Assembly: GCA_944380065.1 (NCBI GenBank)
Contig: CALWGM010000122.1
Coordinates: 1-54,261 of the forward strand
Direction: 5' to 3'
Length of the DNA: 54,261 nt
From: an uncultured Lachnospiraceae bacterium
GTDB taxonomy: Bacteria > Bacillota > Clostridia > Lachnospirales > Lachnospiraceae
In this document: piece after piece, positions 36,524 to 46,414 of the stretch
How the letters are laid out: every line of letters begins with the position of its first letter
Numbering within the stretch: the first letter of the stretch is position 1
Program-made: the position numbers and the translations under genes
The notes under the pieces: model-generated
What the model was told of the DNA's origin: nothing
Database searches by the model: none
What the model saw: the letters and a program-made list of their open reading frames with translations, nothing else

Positions 36524-38158
36524 TCAGTTAAAATACGTGTCGAATACTGCTTTGGCCACCGGGACCGCCGACTTGCTCCCGGAATCGCCGTCCTCCACGA
36601 TCACGGCAATGGCAATATCCTGATATCCCTCTTTGGAAGCATAGCCCACAAACCAGCCGTGGCTGTTTCCCTCGCTGTCGTATTCCGCGGAGCCGGTTTT
36701 CCCGGCCGCCTGGTAACTCTGGCCGGAAAGAGCCGAGGCTGTCCCTTCCGAGACCACCGCGCCCATGAATTCCTGCATGATGGCGGCGTCCTCTTCGGAA
36801 AACAGATTCCCATATTCTGACGGACGGTACCGGCGGACAGTTTTCCCATTGTCATTTTCCGTATGATCTACCAGATACGGCTCCATCGCCGTTCCGTCAT
36901 TCGCCACCGCCGCAGCCGTCATGGCCATATGGAGCGGGGATACCAGCGTATCCCCCTGCCCGATCGCCGTCTGCATCCGCTTTGCCGTCCCGTCCTCCTC
37001 CGTCAGCGAAAAACGGCTGGCCGCGCCGGAAACATCTCCCGGCAGCTCCCGGTTAAACAGCGCGGAATCCAGAAAATCCGCAAACTTACCCACATTCAGC
37101 GAAAGTCCGATATTGGCAAAGGACGTATTGCAGGAATTGGCAAAAGACTCGATCAGGTTCTGCTGTCCGTGCACACTGTTATGGTAACAGTGGATCTCGC
37201 TGCCGTCCACAGACAGTTCCCCCTCACAGTCAAAACGGTAGCTTTCATAATCCGGGTTCTCGTGAATATATTCCAGCGCCGTGAAAATCTTGAATGTGGA
37301 TCCCGGCGGATACAGACCCGAGGAGGCCCGGTTCAGGAGCACGGAACTGGAATCGTCATTTACAATCGTCTCCCAGTCCTCCGCCAGGGTATTGGGATCA
37401 TAATCCGGCTTGGAAACCATCGCTAAGACTTTCCCGGTATCCGCCTCCAGCACCACCACCGCTCCGTCATCGTTTCCCAGAGCCTCATACGCCGCCTCCT
37501 GCACCTCATAATTCAGCGTTGTCACCACGCTGTCCCCCTGACTTTTCTGGTCTGTCAGGTCATTGACAAGCTGTGTCAGGAAAAAAGAGTGGCTGCGCAG
37601 CAGCTGGAAGTTGGAAGAAGACTCGATCCCGCCCTTCCCGTTATTCACATAGCCTACGGCATGGGCGAACATTCTTCCGTAAGGGTATTCCCTGGTCTGC
37701 GACCCGTCCTCATTCAGATTGCTGGTGGCCAGCACGACGCCGTCGCCGGAAAGAATATCTCCCCGGATCACCCGCTCCTCATAAATATTCAGCCGGGGAT
37801 TGTGGGAATCACTGATCACACTCTCGCTCCGGAATATCTGAAAATATACCAGCCAGGCGATCATTCCCAAAAAGATCGCCAGAAACACATAGGTGATGAT
37901 CAGAAATTCCAGATTTCTACCAGATGTCCCCGAAGTCTTCCTTTTCGCGCTTCCGGCGGTCTGCGCCCTGCCCTCTTCCCGGGTCTGCCGCCTTCTGTCC
38001 TGCGTTCCCTTCGGCTTTCTTCCGGCGGTCTGCCGTCCGGCTGACCGTGTATGTCCGGATCTTTTCGCGCCTGTTTTCTCCGGCCCGTCCAGATTGATCA
38101 TCTCGATCTGATCTGTAAATTTGCTTTTTCGTTCCCTTTCTGAATGTTTCCCGCTCAC
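36524..38158 (-). CDS. Penicillin-binding protein 2-like transpeptidase
   Basis: 544 residues from a GTG at 38158, six bases after AAGGAG. A basic, disordered N-terminal tail of about 80 residues, a membrane helix (about 85-107) and a class-B transpeptidase domain with SxxK as STFK near 287, SxN as SCN near 342 and KTG near 487. It cross-links peptidoglycan together with its SEDS partner, encoded immediately upstream. It starts 242 bases before the end of the FtsW/RodA frame, so the basic tails of both proteins are encoded by the same DNA in different frames. An ATG at 38173 is an alternative start. Last gene of the miaB operon. Confidence 0.9.
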   Translation of the reverse strand: MSGKHSERERKSKFTDQIEMINLDGPEKTGAKRSGHTRSAGRQTAGRKPKGTQDRRRQTREEGRAQTAGSAKRKTSGTSGRNLEFLIITYVFLAIFLGMIAWLVYFQIFRSESVISDSHNPRLNIYEERVIRGDILSGDGVVLATSNLNEDGSQTREYPYGRMFAHAVGYVNNGKGGIESSSNFQLLRSHSFFLTQLVNDLTDQKSQGDSVVTTLNYEVQEAAYEALGNDDGAVVVLEADTGKVLAMVSKPDYDPNTLAEDWETIVNDDSSSVLLNRASSGLYPPGSTFKIFTALEYIHENPDYESYRFDCEGELSVDGSEIHCYHNSVHGQQNLIESFANSCNTSFANIGLSLNVGKFADFLDSALFNRELPGDVSGAASRFSLTEEDGTAKRMQTAIGQGDTLVSPLHMAMTAAAVANDGTAMEPYLVDHTENDNGKTVRRYRPSEYGNLFSEEDAAIMQEFMGAVVSEGTASALSGQSYQAAGKTGSAEYDSEGNSHGWFVGYASKEGYQDIAIAVIVEDGDSGSKSAVPVAKAVFDTYFN

Positions 38159-39467
38159 TGAACTCTCCTTCATCCTGTCTCAGAATATACAGTCCCTGAA
38201 TAATCGCAAAAATAATGATCGTACATAAAATGGAACTTCCGCCATAGCTCACCAGCGGAAGCGTCACTCCCGTCGACGGGATAAACTTGATCACGCCGCC
38301 GATATTTAAAAACACCTGCGTCCCGTACACGCACCCCAATCCCAGGGCGATCAGCTTATAAAACATATCGTGGATCTGCAGGGCGATATTTAAAAACATC
38401 AGGAAACAGCTCAGGCAGACCAGCACGATGCAGATGCCGAAAAAGATTCCCATCTCTTCCACAATGGTGGAAAACACAAAATCGGAGCTCCTCACCGGAA
38501 TCACTTCCGGCATTCCCTGATACAGCCCCAGGCCGAACCAGCCTCCGGTGCCGATGGCAAACAGGGACTGGGCGACCTGGTATCCGCCGCCGGAAATGGT
38601 GGCGAACGGATCCTTCCAGGCCTCCACCCGCACCCGCACATGGGAAAAAAGCTTCGACGCCGCCACCGCAGCCAGTGCGCCGACGCCAAAACCTCCCAGA
38701 AAATACAGGGGATTCCGCGTCGCCACATAAAGCATGACAATATATGTGACAAAGAAAATCAGCGCCGCTCCCAGATCCGTGGACAGCACCAGGATCAGCA
38801 CATGGACGGCCGCAGCCGCCGTGGTAATGCAGACACGCTTAAAATCCGGTTTCCGATACAGCATGCAGGCCGCGAAAAATACAAAAATAATTTTTACAAA
38901 TTCCGAGGGCTGCAGGGTGATACCCGCCACAGTATAGGAAAGATGCGCGCCGTTATCATCCCTCCCCAGCGCCAGCACCGCCCCTAAGGCCAGGATCCCC
39001 AGCGCGCAGTAGACCCAGGTAAATTTCCGCAGAAGCTTCAGCTTCCGCACCAGCTGCGGAATGAAAACAGTCACCACCACCGCAGCCGCAGCGATTTCAA
39101 ACTGCCGCAGCGCACTGTCAAAATCCAGGCGGGTCAGAATGATAAAGCCGATCAGCAGCAGCATACACATGTGGTTCACCACGATCCGCGCCGCCCGCCT
39201 GTAAATCACGCGGTAGATCAGAAACACCACTAACACGAACGCCACCTGCGCGGCATAAAAAAACAGGATCCGCAGCTGCTGTTCCACCGCGAACATCACC
39301 AGATACGCCATCAGATGGATCAGGATCATACACGTGGTCTGGCTTTTGTACATCCGTTTCTGGCGCGCTTCGCTGCGGATCCCCAGCACGGCAAAGCTGT
39401 AGTACGTATAGATCATGAACAGAAAAATCATGACATATTTTGATAATTCTGTAATTAAATGCAGCAT
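37917..39467 (-). CDS. SEDS-family glycosyltransferase (FtsW/RodA/SpoVE)
   Basis: 516 residues from the ATG at 39467 (AAGGAGAG upstream). About ten membrane helices, with SEDS hallmarks LQPSEFVKIIFVFFAA, VLSTDLGAALIFF, GGYQVAQSLFAIGTGGWFGLGLYQ and LPLVSYGGSS. It polymerises lipid II into glycan strands. The membrane core ends at IIQGLYILRQDE; a further tail of about 80 Arg/Lys/Glu-rich residues overlaps the PBP gene by 242 bases in another frame. Most SEDS proteins end soon after the last helix, so the tail may result from loss of an earlier stop. Whether it serves division, elongation or sporulation is not decidable. Confidence 0.93.
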   Translation of the reverse strand: MLHLITELSKYVMIFLFMIYTYYSFAVLGIRSEARQKRMYKSQTTCMILIHLMAYLVMFAVEQQLRILFFYAAQVAFVLVVFLIYRVIYRRAARIVVNHMCMLLLIGFIILTRLDFDSALRQFEIAAAAVVVTVFIPQLVRKLKLLRKFTWVYCALGILALGAVLALGRDDNGAHLSYTVAGITLQPSEFVKIIFVFFAACMLYRKPDFKRVCITTAAAAVHVLILVLSTDLGAALIFFVTYIVMLYVATRNPLYFLGGFGVGALAAVAASKLFSHVRVRVEAWKDPFATISGGGYQVAQSLFAIGTGGWFGLGLYQGMPEVIPVRSSDFVFSTIVEEMGIFFGICIVLVCLSCFLMFLNIALQIHDMFYKLIALGLGCVYGTQVFLNIGGVIKFIPSTGVTLPLVSYGGSSILCTIIIFAIIQGLYILRQDEGEFSERETFRKGTKKQIYRSDRDDQSGRAGENRREKIRTYTVSRTADRRKKAEGNAGQKAADPGRGQGADRRKREKEDFGDIW

Positions 39468-39489
39468 AAACTCTCCTTTTCCTGTCTGT

Positions 39490-41727
39490 TCAGTCCACCC
39501 CGCGGCGGAAATGCCCGGTGGTAAAGCTGTCCCTGCCGGCCGGCGGTTCCAGCCGTTTCCCCTGCCGGAACCCCTTCTGGTAATCCAAAAGAATCCTCTC
39601 AATCTCCGCCCGTCCCTCTGTCACAAAACAGATCCGGTGCGCCCCGAATCCCAGACGCTGGACAGCCTCTGCCTGATGGATCAGATACAGCGGCTGGCTG
39701 TTATAAATCACATTATAACAGTCCCGGCAGTTTCTTTTTATGAAGAATTTTTTAAAATAGCGGTCTGTCAGGTACAGCCGGCTTCCCTCCGGCTGCTGTT
39801 TCCGGCATCCGTCATAATTTTTGTACACGCACTGGGCGGAAACCATCAGCGGCGCCAGGCCATATACACAAAACTCCGCCGTCCCGTTTTCCAGATGCGC
39901 CAGTTCTTTCTGATTCAGCTCCGGCGAGGCCGTCGTCCAGGACAGCCCCGACTTTCCAAAAGCCGCCTTTGCCTCCCCGGAAAAAACATACAGACGTTCA
40001 TCCAGGCCGATGCGTTCCGGCGCCATTCCCAGATCGTCCAGGGCAAATCCCAGTTCATCGTAGGAGCGCACCCAGATCCGGTCAAAGGAGGCCAGCAGTT
40101 TCCGGCAGACCTCCCGGCTGTAAAATCCGGAGGAATCCTGACGGAACACCTGCGGCAGGCAAAAGGCCGCCTGTTTCCCCGCCTTATGGATCTGATCCCG
40201 GCAGGCTTCCAGAAATTCTGCGAACTGCTCCGCAGAAAGCAGCTGGTTCTGGGCGGAAACATTTAGGGAAACCATATCCACAAAGGAATACCGCAGCACT
40301 TCCTTCAGCTGTCCCGCGTCGGAAACCCAGACGTCTAAGAGCGCGTTTTCTCCCCTTCTTCCGCCGGCATCCTGCGCATCCGAGAATTCAGGCCGCCCCG
40401 GCGGCAGTTCTCTCCGGTGCGCTGCCAGCAGCTGCTCCTCCATCTTCTCAAGGCCGCTCCGGCGCAGCCCGTTCAGCTGTCCCACCGGGACAAAACAGCC
40501 TTCTCCCAGTTCCAGTGTCAGATCGGAAAGCTCAAACGGAGTGTCCCCGGTTTTTGACAGGCGCGACCGCACATCTTCTTCCATCAGGGGGCGGCTCTGC
40601 GCCGCCTGGACCGTCTGCCCGGTCACTGTCACAGCCGACATTTCCCCGGGCTCCGGACCGTGGTTTCCTCCGGCCGTTTTCCAGAGGGTCAGCCGCATGG
40701 CTTCCCCCTCCCGCAAAACCGCGCGCCCGTTCAATGTGATCTTTCCAGGCTCCGCCGGACGGTACGCCTCCTTTGCGTTTCCGCTGCTGTGGGAGGAATC
40801 TGTCAGTGTCATCATGGAACGGCCGTTTCTCATCTCATAATATCCCCTGGTAAAACCGTTCCGGTTGCCCAGCTGCAGCAGCGTCTTCCGATCCCTTTCC
40901 TCCACATGGAAGGACCGGGGATCGGTCTCATAAAGATCCAGATATTTCCGGTAAATACCGGTGACTCCCGACGCATATTCCAGGGATTTCATCCTTCCCT
41001 CGATCTTAAAGGAATAAATTCCCGCCTCACAGAGCTGCGGAAGCAGTTCTACGGCGCAAAGATCCTTCGGGCTCAGTGGGTATTTTTCTTTCCTATGATA
41101 CACCTTCCCCGTCTCATCCGTCACCTGATAGGACAGGCGGCAGGGCTGGGCGCACCGGCCCCGGTTGCCGCTGCGGCCGCCGAACAGGCTGCTCATCAGG
41201 CACTGCCCGGAATAGCAGTAACAGAGCGCGCCGTGGATAAAGCTCTCGATCTCCACTCCCGTCTCATCATAGATCCTGCGGATCTCAGGCAGGGACAGTT
41301 CCCTGGCCGTCACAATCCGCGCCGCCCCCTGTTTCTGCAGGAAGCGGGCTCCCTGCACATTTGCCACAGACATCTGTGTGCTGGCATGCACCGGAAGCTC
41401 CGGAAAATATTTCCGGACAAACTGAAACACGCCGTAATCCTGTACGATCACGGCGTCCAGCCCATGTTCATAAAAAGGTTTCAGATACTCATAAAGCTCC
41501 CGTCCCATTTCCCTGTTTTTCAGCAGCGTATTCACGGTCAGCATGATCCTGCGGCCATACAGGTGCGCGAAATCAAGGGCTTCCAGAACCTCCGATTCCG
41601 AAAAATTCTGCGCAAAAGCCCTGGCCCCGTACTTTGACCCTCCCAGATATACCGCGTCTGCCCCGGCATGGATCACTGCTTTACAGATATCCAGCGAACC
41701 GGCCGGAGCCAGTAATTCATGTTTCAT
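39490..41727 (-). CDS. U32-family peptidase-like protein (RlhA/TrhP type, with DUF3656)
   Basis: 745 residues. The U32 signature EIESFIHGALCYCYSGQC near 165-182 and MSSLFGGRSGNRGRCAQPCR follow a TIM-barrel N-terminus (ELLAPAGSLDICKAVIHAGADAVYLGG). The remaining 450 residues include a DUF3656-like region. Members such as RlhA and TrhP act in rRNA or tRNA hydroxylation rather than as proteases, with iron-sulfur clusters held by the cysteines. Which RNA is modified here is unknown. GGAGGG precedes the ATG. Confidence 0.9.
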   Translation of the reverse strand: MKHELLAPAGSLDICKAVIHAGADAVYLGGSKYGARAFAQNFSESEVLEALDFAHLYGRRIMLTVNTLLKNREMGRELYEYLKPFYEHGLDAVIVQDYGVFQFVRKYFPELPVHASTQMSVANVQGARFLQKQGAARIVTARELSLPEIRRIYDETGVEIESFIHGALCYCYSGQCLMSSLFGGRSGNRGRCAQPCRLSYQVTDETGKVYHRKEKYPLSPKDLCAVELLPQLCEAGIYSFKIEGRMKSLEYASGVTGIYRKYLDLYETDPRSFHVEERDRKTLLQLGNRNGFTRGYYEMRNGRSMMTLTDSSHSSGNAKEAYRPAEPGKITLNGRAVLREGEAMRLTLWKTAGGNHGPEPGEMSAVTVTGQTVQAAQSRPLMEEDVRSRLSKTGDTPFELSDLTLELGEGCFVPVGQLNGLRRSGLEKMEEQLLAAHRRELPPGRPEFSDAQDAGGRRGENALLDVWVSDAGQLKEVLRYSFVDMVSLNVSAQNQLLSAEQFAEFLEACRDQIHKAGKQAAFCLPQVFRQDSSGFYSREVCRKLLASFDRIWVRSYDELGFALDDLGMAPERIGLDERLYVFSGEAKAAFGKSGLSWTTASPELNQKELAHLENGTAEFCVYGLAPLMVSAQCVYKNYDGCRKQQPEGSRLYLTDRYFKKFFIKRNCRDCYNVIYNSQPLYLIHQAEAVQRLGFGAHRICFVTEGRAEIERILLDYQKGFRQGKRLEPPAGRDSFTTGHFRRGVD

Positions 41728-41746
41728 CGGATCCCTCCTGCATTTC

Positions 41747-42163
41747 CTACCTGTTTTTCTTCTGCTGTGCCTTCAGCTGTGCCTGAAGCTGGTTCACAGT
41801 CTCCTGGAACTGTTTTCGCTCCTCTTCCCACCGGACAGCGTCTTCTTCCCGGCGTTCCAGCTCCATCTGTGCCTCCACCAGATCCTGTTTGATCTTTGCC
41901 AGTTCCGTTTCCTTCAGATGCAGGTCGCCTTCCAGCAGCTCACATTCTTCCTGTGCATGAATCAGGTCTTCTGCCAGATTCAGCTCCACCAGAACGGGCT
42001 TTAAGTCAGCCGGCAGCCCGCGGTAACTCTCCGTCTCCTCCAGCTCCTGCAGCTTGCGGTTCACACAGGCCGCCACCTTCTGGCTATGCAGTTCATCCTC
42101 AGAGCCGCCCATGGTCAGCACTCTGCCGCCTATCACGACCTGTACAAGATTTGTTTTTGTCAT
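41747..42163 (-). CDS. zapA: Cell division protein ZapA
   Basis: 138 residues from the ATG at 42163 (GGAAAGGA upstream). The N-terminal ZapA domain (NLVQVVIGGRVLTMGGSEDE) is followed by a long coiled coil, longer than the usual ZapA length of about 90-110. ZapA binds and bundles FtsZ at the division site. The gene lies between ruvB and the U32 gene. Confidence 0.85.
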   Translation of the reverse strand: MTKTNLVQVVIGGRVLTMGGSEDELHSQKVAACVNRKLQELEETESYRGLPADLKPVLVELNLAEDLIHAQEECELLEGDLHLKETELAKIKQDLVEAQMELERREEDAVRWEEERKQFQETVNQLQAQLKAQQKKNR

Positions 42164-42203
42164 GGACAATTCCTTTCCGGATCCTCGATCCTTACTGAAA
42201 CTA

Positions 42204-43202
42204 TTATGATTCCCGCAAAATTCCGAAATGCGCGTAGGCATGATCGGTTGCCACGCGCCCCTTCGGCGTCCGGTTGATAAATCCGTTCTTCACCAGGTAC
42301 GGCTCATAAACCTCTTCGATAGTACCCCCGTCTTCCCCGATGGCGGCCGCCAGCGTTTCCAGTCCCACCGGACCGCCGGCAAACTTCCGGATCATGGTCA
42401 GCAGGATCATGCGGTCATTTTTATCCAGCCCGCAGCTGTCCACCTCCAAAAGATCCAGCGCAAACGAAGCCACTTCCTTTGTAATCACACCGTCATATTT
42501 CACCTGTGCAAAATCCCGTACCCGCTTCAGCAGGCGGTTCGCCAGCCGCGGCGTCCCCCGGGAACGGCAGGCCAGTTCATGCGCGCCCGCCTCGTCGATC
42601 TCCACGCCTAACTTCCGGGCGGACTGAAACACGATGGTCTGAAGCTCCTCCACCGAATAAAACTCCAAATGCTGGATCACGCCGAACCGGTCACGCAGGG
42701 GAGCCGTCAGAAGCCCCGCCCGTGTCGTCGCCCCCACCAGGGTAAACTTTGGCAGATCCAGACGGATGGAACGGACGCCGGCGCCCTTCCCGATCACAAT
42801 ATCAATGGCGTAATCTTCCATCGCCGGATAGAGCACTTCCTCCACCTGCCGGTTCAGCCGGTGGATCTCATCCACAAACAAAATATCATTTTCCTGCAGA
42901 TTGCTTAAAATCGAAGCCATCTCCCCCGGCTTGGCGATGGCCGGCCCGGAGGTCACCTTCATATGGACGCCCATCTCATTGGCAATGATCCCGGACAGGG
43001 TCGTTTTGCCCAGTCCCGGCGGACCGTAAAACAGCACATGATCCAGCGCTTCCCCTCTCTGCCTGGCCGCCTCAATATAAACCCGCAGGGTATTTTTGAT
43101 TTTCTCCTGCCCGATATACTCGTCCAAAGTCATCGGCCGCAGGCTCGATTCATGTTTCAGATCCTCCTCCTGGATCTGGGTTGAAATCACTCGTTTTTCC
43201 AT
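42204..43202 (-). CDS. ruvB: Holliday junction branch-migration ATPase RuvB
   Basis: 332 residues. Walker [13 protein letters not shown], Walker [11 protein letters not shown], sensor [18 protein letters not shown] and a C-terminal winged-helix part ending in [13 protein letters not shown]. It drives branch migration as two hexameric rings bound to RuvA. GGAAGGG precedes the ATG. Next to ruvA; the resolvase in Firmicutes is RecU, also encoded here at 14184-14717. Confidence 0.97.
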   Translation of the reverse strand: MEKRVISTQIQEEDLKHESSLRPMTLDEYIGQEKIKNTLRVYIEAARQRGEALDHVLFYGPPGLGKTTLSGIIANEMGVHMKVTSGPAIAKPGEMASILSNLQENDILFVDEIHRLNRQVEEVLYPAMEDYAIDIVIGKGAGVRSIRLDLPKFTLVGATTRAGLLTAPLRDRFGVIQHLEFYSVEELQTIVFQSARKLGVEIDEAGAHELACRSRGTPRLANRLLKRVRDFAQVKYDGVITKEVASFALDLLEVDSCGLDKNDRMILLTMIRKFAGGPVGLETLAAAIGEDGGTIEEVYEPYLVKNGFINRTPKGRVATDHAYAHFGILRES

Positions 43203-43259
43203 CTAAAAGCCCTTCCTGTGACGCATTCCGTTTTTCCTGAACCGGTCACGATATGCCGC

Positions 43260-43868
43260 TCAGAGAAAAGCCATATTCTTCAGCGCCTGTTTCAGCACTG
43301 ACTCCACATCGCTTTCTTCTGTAATCTCGATCCCCGCCAGCACTTTTGCGGCCTCCGCGCCGCTGTAGCCAAGGGCTGTCAGAGCCTCCGCCGCCTCCTT
43401 CTTAACGGCATTCCCACCATGGGAAACAAGCTCCGGGTTCTCCTGCAGAGTCCCCACCGCATCCTCTATGCTGACCTTGTCCTTCAGTTCCATGATCAGG
43501 CGCTGGGCCGTCTTCTTTCCCACGCCGGGCGCGGAGGAGATGGTTTTGACGTCGTCGCTGGCCACCGCGAAACGAATCTCATTCGCCGACAGCACAGAGA
43601 GAACAGACAGCGCCCCCCTGGGTCCAATCCCGGACACATTCAGAAGCAGACGGAACATCCCGATCTCATCCCTGGACAGAAATCCGAACAGGGTAAATGC
43701 ATCCTCCCGCACATGCAGATATGTATAAATCTTTACCTGGCCGCCCCGCCCGGGCAGTTCATCCAAGACGCGTAAGGGCACATGGATATTATAACCGATC
43801 CCGCCGTTTTCCACCACAATCAGATCTTCATAAACCTCTTCTATGGTTCCTTTGATATATGAATACAT
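43260..43868 (-). CDS. ruvA: Holliday junction protein RuvA
   Basis: 202 residues. OB-fold domain (MYSYIKGTIEEV, GYNIHVPL), two helix-hairpin-helix motifs (LLNVSGIGPRGALSVLS and APGVGKKTAQRLIMELKDK) and a flexible linker leading to the C-terminal RuvB-contacting domain (AAEALTALGYSGAEAAKVL). It holds the junction in a square-planar form. AGAGGG precedes the ATG. Confidence 0.96.
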   Translation of the reverse strand: MYSYIKGTIEEVYEDLIVVENGGIGYNIHVPLRVLDELPGRGGQVKIYTYLHVREDAFTLFGFLSRDEIGMFRLLLNVSGIGPRGALSVLSVLSANEIRFAVASDDVKTISSAPGVGKKTAQRLIMELKDKVSIEDAVGTLQENPELVSHGGNAVKKEAAEALTALGYSGAEAAKVLAGIEITEESDVESVLKQALKNMAFL

Positions 43869-43880
43869 AAATATCCCTCT

Positions 43881-44378
43881 TTATTCCTGTTTTCCCCCCA
43901 TGTGCAGCCTCAGGATAACCTCCTGGGCAACAATGCCGATCAGGATCCCCGTCACCAGGCCGGAAATCAGCAGCACCGGCAGATAAAACGCAATCTTATA
44001 ATTTTCCAGCACTAAGATCGCCACGGTTAGCTGCCCGATATTATGACAGATGCCGCCGACGGCGCTGACCACAATCACTTTCAGTCTGCTGCATTTTTTC
44101 ATCAGCAGCATGACGGTCAGACTGAGCATGGCGCCCGCCAGGCCATACAGGATACTGGCCAGATTTCCAAACAGAAATCCTGCCAGGATCACCCTGACAA
44201 TGGAGATCCCATAGGCTTCCTTCGTCCCGAACCGGAACAGCAGGATCACTGTCACAATATTGGCCAGCCCCAATTTGATGCCCGGAACGCCGAATACATT
44301 GGGGATCCAGGTTTCAATGTAGGAAAAAATCAGGGCCAGCGCCAGAAATATTCCCAGAAACGCAACTTTTTTCTTCAT
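43881..44378 (-). CDS. Gx transporter / heptaprenyl diphosphate synthase component I family membrane protein
   Basis: 165 residues, five or six membrane helices, with GIKLGLANIVTVILL and GGICHNIGQL typical of the family. Such proteins are annotated from a Bacillus gene linked to heptaprenyl diphosphate synthesis, but their fold is that of small energy-coupling-type substrate-binding membrane proteins. The ATG at 44378 follows the upstream stop codon; a TTG overlapping that stop (TTGA) is an alternative. It is coupled to the NusG-II gene, a common pair in Clostridia. Confidence 0.87.
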   Translation of the reverse strand: MKKKVAFLGIFLALALIFSYIETWIPNVFGVPGIKLGLANIVTVILLFRFGTKEAYGISIVRVILAGFLFGNLASILYGLAGAMLSLTVMLLMKKCSRLKVIVVSAVGGICHNIGQLTVAILVLENYKIAFYLPVLLISGLVTGILIGIVAQEVILRLHMGGKQE

Positions 44379-44383
44379 CGTTT

Positions 44384-44767
44384 TCAATTCGCAATCGTAT
44401 CAAATTCAGCTTCCTCATCGGAGGAAATCACTTCCGCCACCACCCTGTGGGGCAGGCAGACAATGGTCTCCCCCTCAGCGGAAATCGGTTTCATGTCCAC
44501 ACAAAGCCGGTCCGGGCAGTCCGCGTCCACCATGTCCGCCTCATGATCCCGGATCTGCAGAACATTTTGTATCTCGCCGTCGATCTCTATGGGGATCTCC
44601 TGCTCCTGATTCAGGGAATAGATCCCGTAAATCTCCCCATCCACCGTAACCTCGACCTGTCCGCCTGCACTGCCTCCGGCAAGCCGGAACCCGCCCCAGA
44701 CGGCCAGCACCACAGCGGCCGTCACAATCAGGAAAATCAGATCCCTCTTCCCAAACCTCTTCTCCAT
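44384..44767 (-). CDS. NusG domain II-containing membrane-anchored protein
   Basis: 127 residues: membrane helix (LIFLIVTAAVVLAVWGGF, about 9-26), then a NusG-domain-II beta fold outside the membrane (VEVTVDGEIYGIYSLNQEQ, IDGEIQNVLQIRDHEADM, DCPDRLC and ETIVCLPHRVV). The pair of cysteines in DCPDRLC and VCLPH is characteristic. GAGAGG precedes the ATG at 44767. It is always near the Gx transporter gene in this lineage; function unknown. Confidence 0.85.
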   Translation of the reverse strand: MEKRFGKRDLIFLIVTAAVVLAVWGGFRLAGGSAGGQVEVTVDGEIYGIYSLNQEQEIPIEIDGEIQNVLQIRDHEADMVDADCPDRLCVDMKPISAEGETIVCLPHRVVAEVISSDEEAEFDTIAN

Positions 44768-44794
44768 GCTCACCTCTCTGTCCATAAAGGCAGG

Positions 44795-46261
44795 TTACTG
44801 CCCTGCTTCCATCTTTCCATAATAATAGAAGCCGCGGCACTCCTCCAGACGAACCGGAATGATCTTCCCGATCAGGCTTTCGTCTCCGGGGAGATGCACC
44901 ACGCTGTTATTGCTCAGACGTCCGGTCACCAGATGGGGATCCTGATGGTTGACGCTCTCCACCGGAACCTCCTGCACCTGTCCGGTCAGAGCTTCCGCTT
45001 TTTCCGCCGCAATGGTCTGTACCTCTTTTAACAGCCGGTCAAACCGCCGCTTCACCACATCCTCCGGCACCTGACCCTCCATGGCGGCCGCCGGAGTCCC
45101 GGTACGCCTGGAATAGATAAATGTAAACGCGCTGTCATACCGCACCCGGCGCACCACATCCATGGTCTCCTCGAAATCTGCTTCCGTCTCTCCCGGAAAA
45201 CCGACAATAATATCCGTTGTCAGCGCAATATCCGGAATCGCCGCCCGGATTTTTTCTACCAGCGCCAGATACTGTTCCCTGTCATAATGACGGTTCATGA
45301 TCTTTAACAGTCTGCTGCTGCCGGACTGCAGCGGCAGATGAAGATGCTTACATATTTTTTTCGATTCGGCCATCACCGCAATCAGCTCATCGGAAAGATC
45401 CTTCGGATGTGAGGTCATAAAACGGATCCGTTCCAGACCGTCTATTTTTTCAATCTCCTCCAGAAGCTGCGCAAACGTCACCGGATGCTCCAGGTTCTTC
45501 CCATAAGAATTCACATTCTGTCCCAAAAGCATCACCTCGACGACGCCGTCCGCCACAAACTCCCGGATCTCACGGATGATCTCCTCCGGCCTGCGGCTGC
45601 GCTCCCGCCCCCGCACATAGGGAACGATACAGTAGCTGCAGAAATTGTTGCAGCCAAACATAATGTTGACGCCGCTCTTAAAACGGAATTTCCGTTTATT
45701 GGGAAGCTGTTCCACGATCTGGTCGGTACCCTCCCAGATATCCACCACCATCTTCCCGCTTTCCATCGCCTGCACGGTCAGTTCCGCAAATTTGAAAATA
45801 TTGTGGGTCCCGAAAACCAGATCCACAAAGGGGTAACTGCGGCGGATCTTCTCTACCACCTTCTCTTCCTGCATCATACAGCCGCAGAGGGCAATGAGCA
45901 TATGGGGATTCTTTTTCTTAAAGCCGTTGAGATAGCCCAGACGGCCATATACCTTATTATTCGCGTTTTCCCTCACGGTACAGGTATTATAAACAACAAA
46001 ATCCGCCTCTTCCTCATGTTCCGTTTCCTGATAGCCCATGGACTGTAAAATCCCGCAGAGTTTCTCGGAATCGCGCGCGTTCATCTGGCATCCGAAGGTA
46101 TGGACGCAGTACAGCAGCGGCCGTCCCAGCTCCGCGCTTTTGGCCCGGACAATCTCACGGGCTCTGTCTATATAATGATATTGACGGGCAGATTCATCCG
46201 CCTGTAATCCTTCCGGAAGTTCCGTCACAGGTTCTTTCCACTCTCTATCGCTCTTCTGCAT
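44795..46261 (-). CDS. miaB: tRNA-2-methylthio-N6-dimethylallyladenosine synthase MiaB
   Basis: 488 residues. An extra N-terminal stretch of about 45 residues, then HTFGCQMNARDSE, YNTCTVRENA and ALCGCMMQEE (auxiliary-cluster cysteines), radical-SAM core MFGCNNFCSYCIVPYVRGRERSR and a C-terminal TRAM domain. It thiomethylates i6A37 of tRNAs reading UNN codons. The ATG at 46261 has AAAGGA rather far upstream; non-ATG starts closer to it are possible. First gene of an operon that runs on to the PBP. Confidence 0.95.
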   Translation of the reverse strand: MQKSDREWKEPVTELPEGLQADESARQYHYIDRAREIVRAKSAELGRPLLYCVHTFGCQMNARDSEKLCGILQSMGYQETEHEEEADFVVYNTCTVRENANNKVYGRLGYLNGFKKKNPHMLIALCGCMMQEEKVVEKIRRSYPFVDLVFGTHNIFKFAELTVQAMESGKMVVDIWEGTDQIVEQLPNKRKFRFKSGVNIMFGCNNFCSYCIVPYVRGRERSRRPEEIIREIREFVADGVVEVMLLGQNVNSYGKNLEHPVTFAQLLEEIEKIDGLERIRFMTSHPKDLSDELIAVMAESKKICKHLHLPLQSGSSRLLKIMNRHYDREQYLALVEKIRAAIPDIALTTDIIVGFPGETEADFEETMDVVRRVRYDSAFTFIYSRRTGTPAAAMEGQVPEDVVKRRFDRLLKEVQTIAAEKAEALTGQVQEVPVESVNHQDPHLVTGRLSNNSVVHLPGDESLIGKIIPVRLEECRGFYYYGKMEAGQ

Positions 46262-46342
46262 CTTGCTAATCAGCTTTCCTTTCTGTGTTCAGTAATCGTC
46301 CGGACATTTCACATCCAGATCGATTGATACATACATTCAGAG

Positions 46343-46372
46343 ATTATAGCATAGAACCTTCCGGACAGGCAA
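46343..46372 (-). promoter_or_regulatory. Promoter of the miaB-ruvAB-ftsW-PBP operon
   Basis: TTGCCT, 18 bases, TGC-TATAAT on the minus strand: a perfect -10 with the TG extension and a fair -35, about 80 bases before miaB. Confidence 0.8.
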
Positions 46373-46414
46373 GAACGTTCTGAACAGGAGTTTGACCGCA
46401 ATGCATTATAAACG

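Noticed and set aside
46360..46385. GAACGTTC palindrome near the miaB promoter as a LexA box
   Set aside because: The Firmicute LexA site needs four bases between GAAC and GTTC; here there are none.
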